Positions 1 through 6,256 of a stretch of DNA of 7,823 nt are shown piece after piece. Origin of the DNA: Bacillota bacterium (GTDB lineage Bacteria; Bacillota; Clostridia; Oscillospirales; QAMX01); the NCBI GenBank assembly GCA_029778935.1, contig JAKPBM010000368.1, positions 1 through 7,823 on the forward strand, in the 5' to 3' direction. The notes beneath the pieces were generated by a model. It made no database searches. It saw only the letters and a program-made list of their open reading frames with translations, and was not told the origin of the DNA. A program made the translations under genes and the position numbers. Position 1 is the stretch's first letter; each line of letters starts with the position of its first letter.

Positions 1-1055
1 TCCACGTCGGGACCCTTCGGGATAGGCAGCAGGCCGACCGGGTCGGTCATCTGGAAGGTGCCGTTGGGGCCGAAGTTGGGGCCATACAGACCGGCGAAAC
101 CGGCTTTGCCTTCATAGAACATGGTGCGGCGGGCACCGCGGTCGGAGGTCGGGTTTTCCTGCAGCGGCATCTGGACGTTGGGGTCGCCGGAAATGGAAGC
201 CATGAATTCAAGGGATTTTACCAGTCTGGGATCGTTCAGGTTGGCGTACCATCTGCCGGTTTCCGCATTGTAGAGGATGGGGCCGGTGCCGTTGGACCAG
301 ATTTCGTTGCCGTCGGTATCCAAAGCGACGCCGTAAATATCATACTTGCCGTCGCCGTCCAGGTCCTTGGAGATCTTGCGGGCGATTTCGATGAACAGGT
401 CATACGTCCATCTGTATTCGCGGACAGCCTGAAACAGCTCCGCCGGGTCGTAGCCCGCTTCCGCCACCAGCCGCTTGTTGAAGGCGTACACGTGTCCGAA
501 AGCCATCTGGTCATATTTGCCGGAGATGTCAACCGCCCAGATGTGGCCGTTCAGCTGAGTCATCTGGGTGTAGAACTGGTGGAAGCAATCGGGGTCGTAG
601 ACGTCCATACCGGCTTTCCGGATTTCTTCCGTATCCAGAGGCCGAATGCCGCCTATGATGGAGAGGGGAATCCAGGTAGACTGCCGGGTGCGGACAAAGT
701 CGGCGACTTTCGTACCGGAGGTGGCGGAAGTCATCAGGGTTTCCGTGTCGTTGTTGCCATCAAGGAAAATGATTTTGCAGTTGAACTTGGCTTCGATGTT
801 GGCGTAGATTTCCTTGAGCTCGTCGGCTTTGGCCGTATCGCCCTCGGGCTTAAAGCCGGCGTGGGGGTTGGCCAGAACGAACTCATAGCCGCCCATATCG
901 ATAGGCGCGGCGGTCGTGGTTTCGGCGGAGGGCGCTCTTGTGGTGATGGCAGGTGCGGGGGTATCGGGCTCTTTTTCGTCCTTCTTACAGCCTGCGAAGA
1001 TTGCCACAATCATCAACAGAGACAGCAACAGGGCTAGAATGCGACGCGATCTCAT
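1..1055 (-). CDS. Extracellular solute-binding lipoprotein, left paralogue (C-terminus outside window)
   Basis: This is a membrane-anchored substrate-binding protein of the ABC-importer type, most like the carbohydrate (family 1) binding proteins; the ligand cannot be told from sequence. The first 351 codons are visible and the gene runs off the left edge. The start is the ATG at 1055-1053, with AGGAGG at 1063-1068. Residues 1-22 form a signal peptide (MRSRR then a hydrophobic run) ending in the lipobox IFAGC, with C23 the lipidated Cys. A Thr/Ala/Pro/Glu-rich linker of roughly 28 residues precedes the binding domain, which starts near GGYEFVLAN. It contains an EF-hand-like DLDGDGKYDIYG loop that may bind calcium. 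By hand alignment it is about 83% identical to the complete paralogue at 1580-3013, apart from the linker, which is six residues shorter and unrelated. It has its own promoter and operator-like repeat. No permease is visible. The family assignment is firm; the substrate is unknown. Confidence 0.9.
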   Translation of the reverse strand, partial: MRSRRILALLLSLLMIVAIFAGCKKDEKEPDTPAPAITTRAPSAETTTAAPIDMGGYEFVLANPHAGFKPEGDTAKADELKEIYANIEAKFNCKIIFLDGNNDTETLMTSATSGTKVADFVRTRQSTWIPLSIIGGIRPLDTEEIRKAGMDVYDPDCFHQFYTQMTQLNGHIWAVDISGKYDQMAFGHVYAFNKRLVAEAGYDPAELFQAVREYRWTYDLFIEIARKISKDLDGDGKYDIYGVALDTDGNEIWSNGTGPILYNAETGRWYANLNDPRLVKSLEFMASISGDPNVQMPLQENPTSDRGARRTMFYEGKAGFAGLYGPNFGPNGTFQMTDPVGLLPIPKGPDV

Positions 1056-1086
1056 AAATTGTCCTCCTACTCTCCCTTACAGAATT

Positions 1087-1118
1087 CAGTTAACTAATTG
1101 TGAAATATATGTTAACTG
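1087..1118 (-). promoter_or_regulatory. Inverted repeat, candidate operator of the left solute-binding gene
   Basis: CAGTTAAC (1087-1094) and GTTAACTG (1111-1118) are perfect 8-bp inverted arms separated by 16 bp. They lie immediately downstream of the predicted transcription start (about 1119). The paralogous gene has the same layout: two GTTAAC-like boxes 21-22 bp apart (two helical turns) with a similar AT-rich core containing AATTGT. The position would suit a repressor operator; a leader hairpin is the alternative. The regulator is unknown. Confidence 0.5.
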
Positions 1119-1125
1119 TATAGCT

Positions 1126-1154
1126 ATTATATATTGAATTTTATAGACTGTCAA
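1126..1154 (-). promoter_or_regulatory. Sigma-A promoter of the left solute-binding gene
   Basis: Read on the minus strand, TTGACA (1154-1149) and TATAAT (1131-1126) are separated by exactly 17 bp, a perfect housekeeping consensus. The predicted start site near 1119 gives a leader of about 64 bases before the ATG. Confidence 0.85.
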
Positions 1155-1532
1155 CATAAAAAGTTTAATTTTGGCAGTATGCATAAACAGAAATTTAATA
1201 ATTGTTCCGGACATGTTGTGAGTGACGAACAGAGAAGCGATAATTATGCATGAATATTTGGAAAAAAGGGCTGAATCGCTACAAACTGCGATGAAATAAT
1301 TTATAAAATAGTACATATGTAAAATTGCTCAAGTGCGGCGTGTTTTCTGCAATATGTTACAAATCAAAATATACTTTTAGTAAAATAGCATTCCCTGCTT
1401 TGTTGTAATTTGCCCGGTAAGCTTTGCTCTTTACGGCATTCCGGCAATATCTGCGAAACGCACACCGGGTTTGAGATGTTTCGTAAAGAAATCAGCTGGC
1501 GAAAACGCGTATAACCCCATTACGGGCAAAAT
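1155..1532. other. AT-rich intergenic stretch without a recognised gene
   Basis: This stretch lies between the promoter of the left solute-binding gene and the terminator of the right one. I see no reading frame with a ribosome site and no RNA gene. The only structure noted is a perfect 8-bp inverted pair, ATGCATAA (1179-1186) and TTATGCAT (1244-1251), 57 bp apart, which may be chance in AT-rich DNA. Upstream activator sites for the left gene could lie here. Confidence 0.5.
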
Positions 1533-1560
1533 AAAAAACCGGCTCCCAAAAGGAAGCCGG
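1533..1560 (-). terminator. Intrinsic terminator of the right solute-binding gene
   Basis: On the minus strand CCGGCTTCC (1560-1552), loop TTTT (1551-1548) and GGGAGCCGG (1547-1539) form a 9-bp stem with one T-G wobble, followed by six Ts (1538-1533). It starts 19 bases after the stop codon. The wobble would be an A-C mismatch on the plus strand, so the minus strand is the working one. It separates the two paralogues into independent transcripts. Confidence 0.92.
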
Positions 1561-1579
1561 TTTTTGAATCGAAGGTTGG

Positions 1580-3013
1580 TTAACCCTGCTGGAACACCTT
1601 ATCCAGCTCGGCCTGGATTTTGCCCTGGTAAGCCTCGGCGGCCTGGGCGGGCGTCATGTTGCCCTTGTAGATGGCATCGTAGAACTGCTTGCGGGTGAGC
1701 TGGTACATTTCGTCGCTGCACTTGGCAATGTTCATCAAAGCGTTGGGCAGCAGGTAATCGAACAGCATCTCGATGGAGCCTTCGTCATGCTGCAGCGCTT
1801 CGGCGATGTACTCTCTGTACTCATCCATGTCATGGAGGTAAGAGCCGATCTCGTTCATGATTTTGCAGGCGTTCTGCCATTCGGACGTAGAGATGGGCAG
1901 CACGTACACGTCAACGTCGACCATGTTGACCATGTAGTGGTCCACGTCGGGGACCTTCGGGATGTGCAGCAGGCCGACCGGGTCGGACATCTGCCAGGTG
2001 CCTTTGGCGCCGAAGTTGGGGCCGTACAGGCCGGCGAAGCCAGCTTTGCCCTCATAGCACAGAGTGCGGCGGGCGCCGCGGTCGGAGGTGGCGTTTTCCT
2101 GCAGCGGCATCTGGACGTTGGGGTCGCTGGAGATGGCGGTCATGAACTCGAGAGACTTAATGAGTTTCGGGTTGGAGAGATCCGAATACCACTTGCCGGT
2201 CTGCTCATCGTACAGGATGGGGCCGGTGCCGTTGGACCAGATTTCGTTACCGTCGGTGTCCAGAGCAACGCCGTAGATGTCGTACTTACCGTCGCCGTCC
2301 AGGTCCTTGGTGATCTTGCGGGCGATTTCGATGAACATGTCATAGTCCCATCTGTAGTCGCGAACCGCCTGGAACAGTTCCTCAGGATCATAGCCGGCTT
2401 CCTTGACAAGCCGCTTGTTGAAGGCGTACACGTGGCCGAAGGACAGCTGGTCGTACTTACCGGACATATCCACCGCCCAGATATGGCCGTTCAGCTTGGT
2501 CATCTGGGTGTAGAACTGGTGGAAGTTGTCGGGGTTGTAGACGTCCAGACCGGCCTTGATTACTTCTTCAGAGTCCAGAGGTCTCAGACCGCCGATCATG
2601 GAAAGCGGAATCCAGGTGGACTGACGGGTGCGGACAAAGTCAGCCACTTTCGTGCCGGAGGTAACGGAAGCAAAGAGAGTTTCCGTATCGCTGTTGCCGT
2701 CGATGAAGACGATTTTGCAGTTAAATTTATCTTCGATGGCGGCGTAGATTTCCTTGAGCTCGTCAGCGTTGGCCGTTTCGCCCTCGGGTTTGAAGCCGGC
2801 GTGGGCATTGGCCAGGACAAACTCATAGCCGCCCATGTCGATGACCTCTTCCGTAGTCGTCACGGTCGTTTCTTCGGGCTTGGCAGTGGTGCTGCTGCCG
2901 GTGGTAGCCGAAGTCGTTTCTGCCGGCGGGTTTGCGCTCTGATTGCAGCCGGCAAAGATTGCCGTTACCATCAACAGGGTAAGCAGCAACGCAAGGATTC
3001 GACGCGATTTCAT
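1580..3013 (-). CDS. Extracellular solute-binding lipoprotein, right paralogue (complete, 477 aa)
   Basis: This complete substrate-binding lipoprotein would be anchored on the outer face of the membrane and feed an ABC importer encoded elsewhere. ATG is at 3013-3011 with AGGAGG at 3020-3025. Residues 1-22 are the signal peptide and C23 (lipobox IFAGC) the lipid-anchored Cys. Residues 24-58 are a Thr/Ser/Glu linker. The binding domain runs from about 62 to 477, within the usual 400-500 residue range. Residues 237-248 (DLDGDGKYDIYG) resemble an EF-hand calcium loop, a motif common in Firmicute solute-binding proteins. The region around 180-260 is almost unchanged between the paralogues; both copies keep DTDGNEIWSNGTGPILY (252-268), a plausible ligand-facing segment. 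The gene is monocistronic, between its own promoter (3081-3109) and a terminator (1533-1560). Carbohydrate is the likeliest ligand class, by family only. Confidence 0.93.
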   Translation of the reverse strand: MKSRRILALLLTLLMVTAIFAGCNQSANPPAETTSATTGSSTTAKPEETTVTTTEEVIDMGGYEFVLANAHAGFKPEGETANADELKEIYAAIEDKFNCKIVFIDGNSDTETLFASVTSGTKVADFVRTRQSTWIPLSMIGGLRPLDSEEVIKAGLDVYNPDNFHQFYTQMTKLNGHIWAVDMSGKYDQLSFGHVYAFNKRLVKEAGYDPEELFQAVRDYRWDYDMFIEIARKITKDLDGDGKYDIYGVALDTDGNEIWSNGTGPILYDEQTGKWYSDLSNPKLIKSLEFMTAISSDPNVQMPLQENATSDRGARRTLCYEGKAGFAGLYGPNFGAKGTWQMSDPVGLLHIPKVPDVDHYMVNMVDVDVYVLPISTSEWQNACKIMNEIGSYLHDMDEYREYIAEALQHDEGSIEMLFDYLLPNALMNIAKCSDEMYQLTRKQFYDAIYKGNMTPAQAAEAYQGKIQAELDKVFQQG

Positions 3014-3043
3014 AAAATTCCTCCTGCTCTCTCAGTTTTGACG

Positions 3044-3071
3044 GTTAACAATTGTAAATAAATTGTTAAAC
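3044..3071 (-). promoter_or_regulatory. Inverted repeat, candidate operator of the right solute-binding gene
   Basis: TTAACAATT (3045-3053) and AATTGTTAA (3061-3069) are perfect 9-bp inverted arms around a 7-bp spacer. They begin just downstream of the predicted start site (about 3074). The 28-bp element aligns with 1089-1116 in front of the paralogue: GTTAAC at one end, an AATTGT core, and GTTAA at the other end. This is most simply a shared regulator site; a leader hairpin is the alternative. Confidence 0.5.
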
Positions 3072-3080
3072 TACACAACG

Positions 3081-3109
3081 ATTATAGTACCGATTTAATT
3101 CTTTGTCAA
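3081..3109 (-). promoter_or_regulatory. Sigma-A promoter of the right solute-binding gene
   Basis: Minus-strand TTGACA (3109-3104) and TATAAT (3086-3081) have a 17-bp spacer, a perfect consensus. TATG directly precedes the -35 box here and in the paralogue's promoter. The leader to the ATG is about 61 bases. Confidence 0.85.
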
Positions 3110-3431
3110 CATAATGACTATAAATATGTTAATTTGAACGAATCTGTTGTAGAATAATGTCGATTATATTATCGCGATTACACAACGTGTTATGTTAAAT
3201 TTTAATAACCGTTCACAGTGCGGAATCGAGTGTAAACCGCATAAGTATGCGCAATTACATTCGGTTTTTGCATGGAAACAGGGGTTAATCCGGAAATAAT
3301 ATAATATATTCGCTTTATTGTTGGCACAAGATTCTGCAAACGGGGTATTACGGTTCTGTATCTATTTAGTATACTCAGCGGCCCAAAGCGTGAAATTTGA
3401 GAAAAGGGAAAAACAGGGAACGCAAAGGGTG
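3110..3431. other. AT-rich intergenic stretch without a recognised gene
   Basis: The stretch lies between the solute-binding gene promoter and the tRNA promoter, which diverge from it. No supported reading frame or RNA gene is seen. It contains a short palindrome, CGCATA-AG-TATGCG (3238-3251), flanked by AAACCG (3234-3239) and CGGTTT (3262-3267). These could form a weak hairpin, but there is no convincing terminator. Confidence 0.5.
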
Positions 3432-3460
3432 TTGACAAATCGGGGAAAATCGTATATAAT
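3432..3460 (+). promoter_or_regulatory. Promoter of the tRNA-Ala gene
   Basis: TTGACA (3432-3437), a 17-bp spacer and TATAAT (3455-3460) match the sigma-A consensus perfectly, as expected for a stable-RNA gene. The predicted start is near 3467, about 25 bases before the mature tRNA 5' end. Confidence 0.9.
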
Positions 3461-3491
3461 ATCATCGTTGCGTTTGACAAGTAAATCACGT

Positions 3492-3567
<76 letters not shown>

Positions 3568-3581
3568 ACAAAAATGAGTAA

Positions 3582-3626
3582 AAAGCCGCCAATCCCTTAG
3601 GGAAAATAGGGATTGACGGCTTTTTT
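3582..3626. terminator. Bidirectional terminator between tRNA-Ala and integrase
   Basis: Arms 3582-3596 and 3609-3623 (AAAGCCG-CAATCCC type, one non-Watson-Crick position) enclose a 12-base loop. Six Ts (3621-3626) follow on the plus strand; a run of five Ts follows on the minus strand. The odd position (3589/3616) is C-A on plus but a G-T wobble on minus, so the hairpin pairs slightly better for transcripts coming from integrase. It can end both the tRNA transcript and the integrase operon. Confidence 0.88.
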
Positions 3627-3664
3627 CCGTATTTTTGATTTGCAGGTTTTTCTAACTTTTTGAA

Positions 3665-4747
3665 CTAAATATCTCCTGCGTTTTTGTGCGTTGGTAACGT
3701 ATTGGTAACACGGTATGCAAGCAGGGATACTGCATTTTTTAACTGTTCCAGATCGGCGTGAGTATAGTGCAGGGACATCTCGTATTTGGTATGGCCCATG
3801 AGCTTCTTGATTTCCTCCGGCCGCAGCCCGGCCTTTTCGCAGAGGGTCGCGAACGTATGGCGGGTGCAGTGGGGGACGAGCCTGCGTACGCCGATTTGCT
3901 CCAGTGCGGGATAATAGCACTTATCCCGAAAGTATTTGGGTGTGTAGGGCTTGCCGTCGGGCCGGCAGATGATGGTCTGCCCGCCTTTTTCCACCCAGCG
4001 CCGGAATAGCCCGTCGATGCGGGGATTTAAGGGGATGACCCTTCCTTTGCCAGCTTTGGTCTTCTTGCCGCCAGTGACAGCCGGGATGGACGGGTCGTAG
4101 GACGAGGGCTTCAGTTCCAGAAACTCGGCGATGCGAAAGCCCGTAAAGCACATCATCAGCACGCAGTCGGCAAACGGCACCGTGCCGACGGCTTTGTCGA
4201 TTTTAGCCAGCTCCTCGTCTGAGAAGGGCGTTCGCTCCGCGGTGTCGTCCCCGCGCGGAAGCTCGACCAGCTCGGCGTAATTGCGCTTGACAAAGTCGTT
4301 TTTCATGGCGTACTCATATAGCTGGGTCATAAGCGCCTTGTCCTTGGACAGCGTGGACTTGCTCATGCCGGCGTCCGCCGCTTCGTCGATAACGGCCTGC
4401 AGGTCGGCCGTGCGGAGGTCCTTAATCTTCCTGTCCGCCAGAACAGACAGCCGCTTGTTCCAGGATGCCAGGTAGTTATACTTTGTGTCGGCGGCCAGCT
4501 CTGTGTAGGACCTGGTCTGCGTCCACCGCTCCCAGACCTCGCCCAGGGTAATTCTGGGGTCGGCGATGGGCTGTTCGTTGTATTCGTGAAGGGCTTTTAA
4601 GGCTTCCGAGTAGGTTCTATAGTAGCCCAAGGGCGTTCTGATTTCATTTCCGTTGTCGTCGTAGTTGGCCGGCACGCGGACCACCCACGGCTTCCGGCGT
4701 TTGCCGCTTAATTTTGTAATGCTTCCCATACCGTTTGGCAGGCGCAT
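3665..4747 (-). CDS. int: Tyrosine recombinase / phage integrase
   Basis: Site-specific recombinase for insertion and excision of the element, 360 residues, a usual length for phage integrases. The start is the ATG at 4747-4745 because AGGAGG (4755-4760) lies seven bases upstream; the in-frame ATG 22 codons further up lacks such a site. The N-terminal ~50 residues (GSITKLSGKRRKPWVVRV...) look like the arm-binding AP2-like domain, ~65-160 the SAM-like core-binding domain, and ~170-345 the catalytic domain. Catalytic residues are all present: R205 (GFRIAE), K231 or K234 (TKAGKGR), H293 and R296 (HCTRH), H319 (LMGHT) and nucleophile Y328 (LHYTH). It is the last gene of the leftward cluster and ends 98 bases from tRNA-Ala. 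No convincing promoter of its own was found. A candidate plus-strand RNA lies opposite its leader. Confidence 0.95.
   Translation of the reverse strand: MRLPNGMGSITKLSGKRRKPWVVRVPANYDDNGNEIRTPLGYYRTYSEALKALHEYNEQPIADPRITLGEVWERWTQTRSYTELAADTKYNYLASWNKRLSVLADRKIKDLRTADLQAVIDEAADAGMSKSTLSKDKALMTQLYEYAMKNDFVKRNYAELVELPRGDDTAERTPFSDEELAKIDKAVGTVPFADCVLMMCFTGFRIAEFLELKPSSYDPSIPAVTGGKKTKAGKGRVIPLNPRIDGLFRRWVEKGGQTIICRPDGKPYTPKYFRDKCYYPALEQIGVRRLVPHCTRHTFATLCEKAGLRPEEIKKLMGHTKYEMSLHYTHADLEQLKNAVSLLAYRVTNTLPTHKNAGDI
3680..3693 (+). repeat. 14-bp direct repeat, copy 1 (integrase 3' end)
   Basis: GTTTTTGTGCGTTG is identical to 4842-4855. In the integrase mRNA (minus transcript) this position reads as the complement, so the candidate small RNA carrying copy 2 could pair with it over 14 bases. 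Confidence 0.6.
3691..3709 (+). repeat. Direct repeat TTGGTAAC x2 in the integrase 3' end
   Basis: TTGGTAAC occurs at 3691-3698 and 3702-3709, an 11-bp period, within the last codons of integrase and about 125-140 bases from the presumed attachment site. Short direct repeats at about one helical turn near the attachment site are typical of integrase arm-type binding sites. It could also be chance. Confidence 0.35.
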
Positions 4748-4772
4748 GGTTTTTCCTCCTTTGTAAATTATG

Positions 4773-4801
4773 TTGCACCCTGCGCCGCCGGTTGGTATAA
4801 T
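4773..4801 (+). promoter_or_regulatory. Promoter of candidate small RNA
   Basis: TTGCAC (4773-4778), 17 bp, TATAAT (4796-4801) is one mismatch from the sigma-A consensus. It points rightward, against the flanking genes. No protein gene with a ribosome site follows it; a strong terminator does, about 85 bases downstream. Confidence 0.65.
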
Positions 4802-4841
4802 AAAAGGGCGCAAAGGTGCCTTGATTATGCATTGTTGGGGT

Positions 4842-4855
4842 GTTTTTGTGCGTTG
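4842..4855 (+). repeat. 14-bp direct repeat, copy 2 (candidate small RNA linker)
   Basis: GTTTTTGTGCGTTG is an exact copy of 3680-3693, in the same orientation. A 14-base match by chance in a window of this size has an expectation of roughly 0.1. It lies almost wholly in the unpaired linker of the candidate RNA. Confidence 0.6.
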
Positions 4856-4890
4856 TCGCCCTGGTGTTGCAGCACCGGGGCGGCTTTTTT
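4855..4890 (+). terminator. Plus-strand intrinsic terminator of candidate small RNA
   Basis: Arms 4855-4866 and 4873-4884 pair over 12 bp with loop TTGCAG, followed by six Ts (4885-4890). Two pairs are G-T on the plus strand and would be C-A mismatches on the minus strand, and there is no T run on the minus side. The terminator therefore serves rightward transcription. Its T run overlaps the stop codon of the oppositely oriented membrane-protein gene. Confidence 0.82.
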
Positions 4891-5371
4891 ATTCTTCATA
4901 TTTAGGAAGTTTCAGGGTGAAATACTTCATGTGCCTAAGGAACATGGCCGCGCAGGCGATGTAGAGGCCGAGAAAGAATATCTCGACGAAGGCGATGATG
5001 ACTCCCGCCGCTGCCAAGGCGCCCTGCAGGAACGGAAGCGAAAAAATGTTGGCAACTTCCTTCTGCATGAAAAAGGCTTCAACGATAGCGTACATCGACC
5101 ATCCGGCGTTATAGGCAAGAAACAGAAGATTGATTACCACCGTCGCTGCGTCGGCCAGAAATAAAGCGCAGAACGCGGTGAAAGGAAGCAGAACGGAAGC
5201 CAGCCCGTGCAAAGCGTCAACCGTCGGCACGGGGTCCATATTCAGTGTGTTGATGAAACTTATCAGCCCGAAAAGGAACCAGACAGGAAGCATAAAGACC
5301 GCGTAGGCAGAAGCCCCGCGCAGGTCTTTGCCATACGCTTCCCGCTTCATGGCAGCGTACTCGCCCAGCAT
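4889..5371 (-). CDS. Small integral membrane protein of unknown function
   Basis: The 160-residue protein has about four hydrophobic segments (roughly 22-42, 56-74, 76-98 and 117-143) and a short charged N-terminus and C-terminus (KYFTLKLPKYEE). There is no signal peptide cleavage site and no recognised catalytic motif. The ATG at 5371-5369 has a moderate AGAGGTGG ribosome site at 5375-5382. It lies 39 bases downstream of the PH-domain gene and is probably co-transcribed with it in the repressor operon. Membrane proteins in lysogeny operons often act in the lysogenic host, for example in superinfection exclusion or abortive infection, but nothing in this sequence shows that. I do not recognise the family. 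Confidence 0.8.
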   Translation of the reverse strand: MLGEYAAMKREAYGKDLRGASAYAVFMLPVWFLFGLISFINTLNMDPVPTVDALHGLASVLLPFTAFCALFLADAATVVINLLFLAYNAGWSMYAIVEAFFMQKEVANIFSLPFLQGALAAAGVIIAFVEIFFLGLYIACAAMFLRHMKYFTLKLPKYEE

Positions 5372-5410
5372 AGTTCCACCTCTGCAGTACTTGCCCGTTA
5401 TGTGCCGGTG

Positions 5411-5788
5411 TTACCTCAGCACGTATTCTGAGATGACCCGGCAAATCTGCGTCACGTCAAACTGTGCTACAAACTCGAATCTGACTTTGCCCAGGCCGGA
5501 GAACCACAGGTCCAGCTCGCTGTCCAGGTCGAACACACCGGAGCTTTCCACGGAAAAGACCTGGATTTTGCTGTAGGGCAGGGACGTGAAGTCCTTCTTC
5601 TTGCCGGTGATGCCCTGCACGTTGATGGCGATGATGCGCTTATTGGTGAAGACCACGCCGTCCCGCATGGCCTGAAACGAGTACAGCACTTCTTCGCCGG
5701 GCACAAGGAAAGGCGTTATCTGTTCCAGGTACGTGTTGTTGGATACCGGGCGCAGCTTGAAAAGAGAACCGTTCTGAAAGTCAATCAT
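5411..5788 (-). CDS. Bacterial PH-domain protein (bPH_1-like)
   Basis: The 125-residue protein is essentially one bacterial pleckstrin-homology-like domain. The pattern DGVVFTNKRIIAINVQGITG (43-62), then KK, SLPYSKIQVFSVESSG and FDLDSELDLWFSG is characteristic of the short bPH_1 family (PF08000). The family is widespread in Firmicutes and prophages and has no settled biochemical role; PH-like folds usually mediate protein or lipid contacts. There is no signal peptide or membrane segment, so it is cytoplasmic, possibly working with the membrane protein encoded next. ATG at 5788-5786 has a strong AAGGAGGG site (5802-5795). That site begins right after the stop of the ImmA-like gene (14-base gap), which indicates tight operon coupling. 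Confidence 0.85.
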   Translation of the reverse strand: MIDFQNGSLFKLRPVSNNTYLEQITPFLVPGEEVLYSFQAMRDGVVFTNKRIIAINVQGITGKKKDFTSLPYSKIQVFSVESSGVFDLDSELDLWFSGLGKVRFEFVAQFDVTQICRVISEYVLR

Positions 5789-5802
5789 GGCAAACCCTCC
5801 TT

Positions 5803-6240
5803 CTATGTATCAACGGTCAGATGCCCGTTTTGATAGTAGAACATGGCTTTTTCCATAAGCTCCTGCGACACGTCGAACAGCTCCGCCAGTTCCCAGGGCT
5901 CCGTGTAGCCCCTGGCGACGGCTTTTTCCAGCAGGTCTTTTGGGATGAGCTGCTCGATCTGCCAGCGGAGAGCCCTGTTTTCTATTTTCCGGCGGGCGCG
6001 CGTGTCGTGCCTGTTGGTGTAGAATGCCCCCACGGCGATGTGGGACAGCTCGTGCAGGAGCATTTCTCTTTCCTCTGACGCACGTTGAATCTGACGCGGA
6101 TCATAGACCACGTAATAATACTCGCCGTCCAGTTCGTCCTTATCCTGTATGGTGACCGCCGGCGCGAATTGCAGCCGTTCTGTGCTCACCAGGACACGGT
6201 TTTCCTCAGCATAGCGGTATAAACGTTCCAATCCCGTCAT
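5803..6240 (-). CDS. ImmA/IrrE-family metallopeptidase
   Basis: Putative zinc peptidase of 145 residues. In ICEBs1 the homologous ImmA cleaves the immunity repressor ImmR to trigger induction; here the likely target is the XRE repressor encoded immediately upstream. The zinc motif HELSH is at residues 63-67 (LLHELSHIAVGAFY), with E64 as catalytic acid/base. E87 in RRKIENRALRW is the probable third ligand, equivalent to the family's E..A..F/W helix. The C-terminal region (LLEKAVARGYTEPWELAELFDVSQELMEKAM) matches the usual helical tail in which a short segment contacts substrate. ATG at 6240-6238 has GGGAGG at 6247-6252, and the gene begins 16 bases after the repressor stop. The single-domain length is normal. 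Family is certain; the substrate is inferred from context. Confidence 0.93.
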   Translation of the reverse strand: MTGLERLYRYAEENRVLVSTERLQFAPAVTIQDKDELDGEYYYVVYDPRQIQRASEEREMLLHELSHIAVGAFYTNRHDTRARRKIENRALRWQIEQLIPKDLLEKAVARGYTEPWELAELFDVSQELMEKAMFYYQNGHLTVDT

Positions 6241-6256
6241 GTACGCCTCCCAAATG

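Larger units (their letters stand above)
4807..4890 (+). ncRNA. Candidate ~84-nt small RNA, antisense to the integrase leader
   Basis: Between integrase and the membrane-protein gene the plus strand has a promoter, then a 5' stem-loop (4807-4811 with 4816-4820, loop AAAG), then a linker of about 34 bases (4821-4854), then a 12-bp terminator hairpin. That is a common layout for trans- or cis-acting bacterial small RNAs. It would be antisense to any transcript reading from the lysogeny cluster into integrase. Its linker also includes GTTTTTGTGCGTTG (4842-4855), complementary to the 3' end of integrase mRNA. It matches no RNA family I recognise. An ATG at 4826 has no ribosome site, so it is unlikely to be a message. 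Existence of the transcript is inferred from promoter and terminator only. Confidence 0.5.

Noticed and set aside
1787..3061. Long plus-strand open frame (424 codons) opposite the right solute-binding gene, with a similar one at 492-1037 opposite the left gene
   Set aside because: Both mirror the codon structure of the lipoprotein genes, have no ribosome site, and their translations are low-complexity Val/Gly/His-rich sequence resembling no protein family.
3234..3267. Palindrome CGCATA-AG-TATGCG and flanking AAACCG/CGGTTT as a terminator
   Set aside because: The stem is interrupted, the loop long, and no gene ends just before it on either strand.
4748..4813. 22-codon N-terminal extension of integrase
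   Set aside because: The ATG at 4813 lacks a good ribosome site, while AGGAGG sits seven bases before the ATG at 4747; the extension is not integrase-like.
4832..5164. Plus-strand open frame opposite the membrane-protein gene
   Set aside because: It crosses the plus-strand terminator, has no ribosome site, and lies opposite a gene with clear membrane helices.
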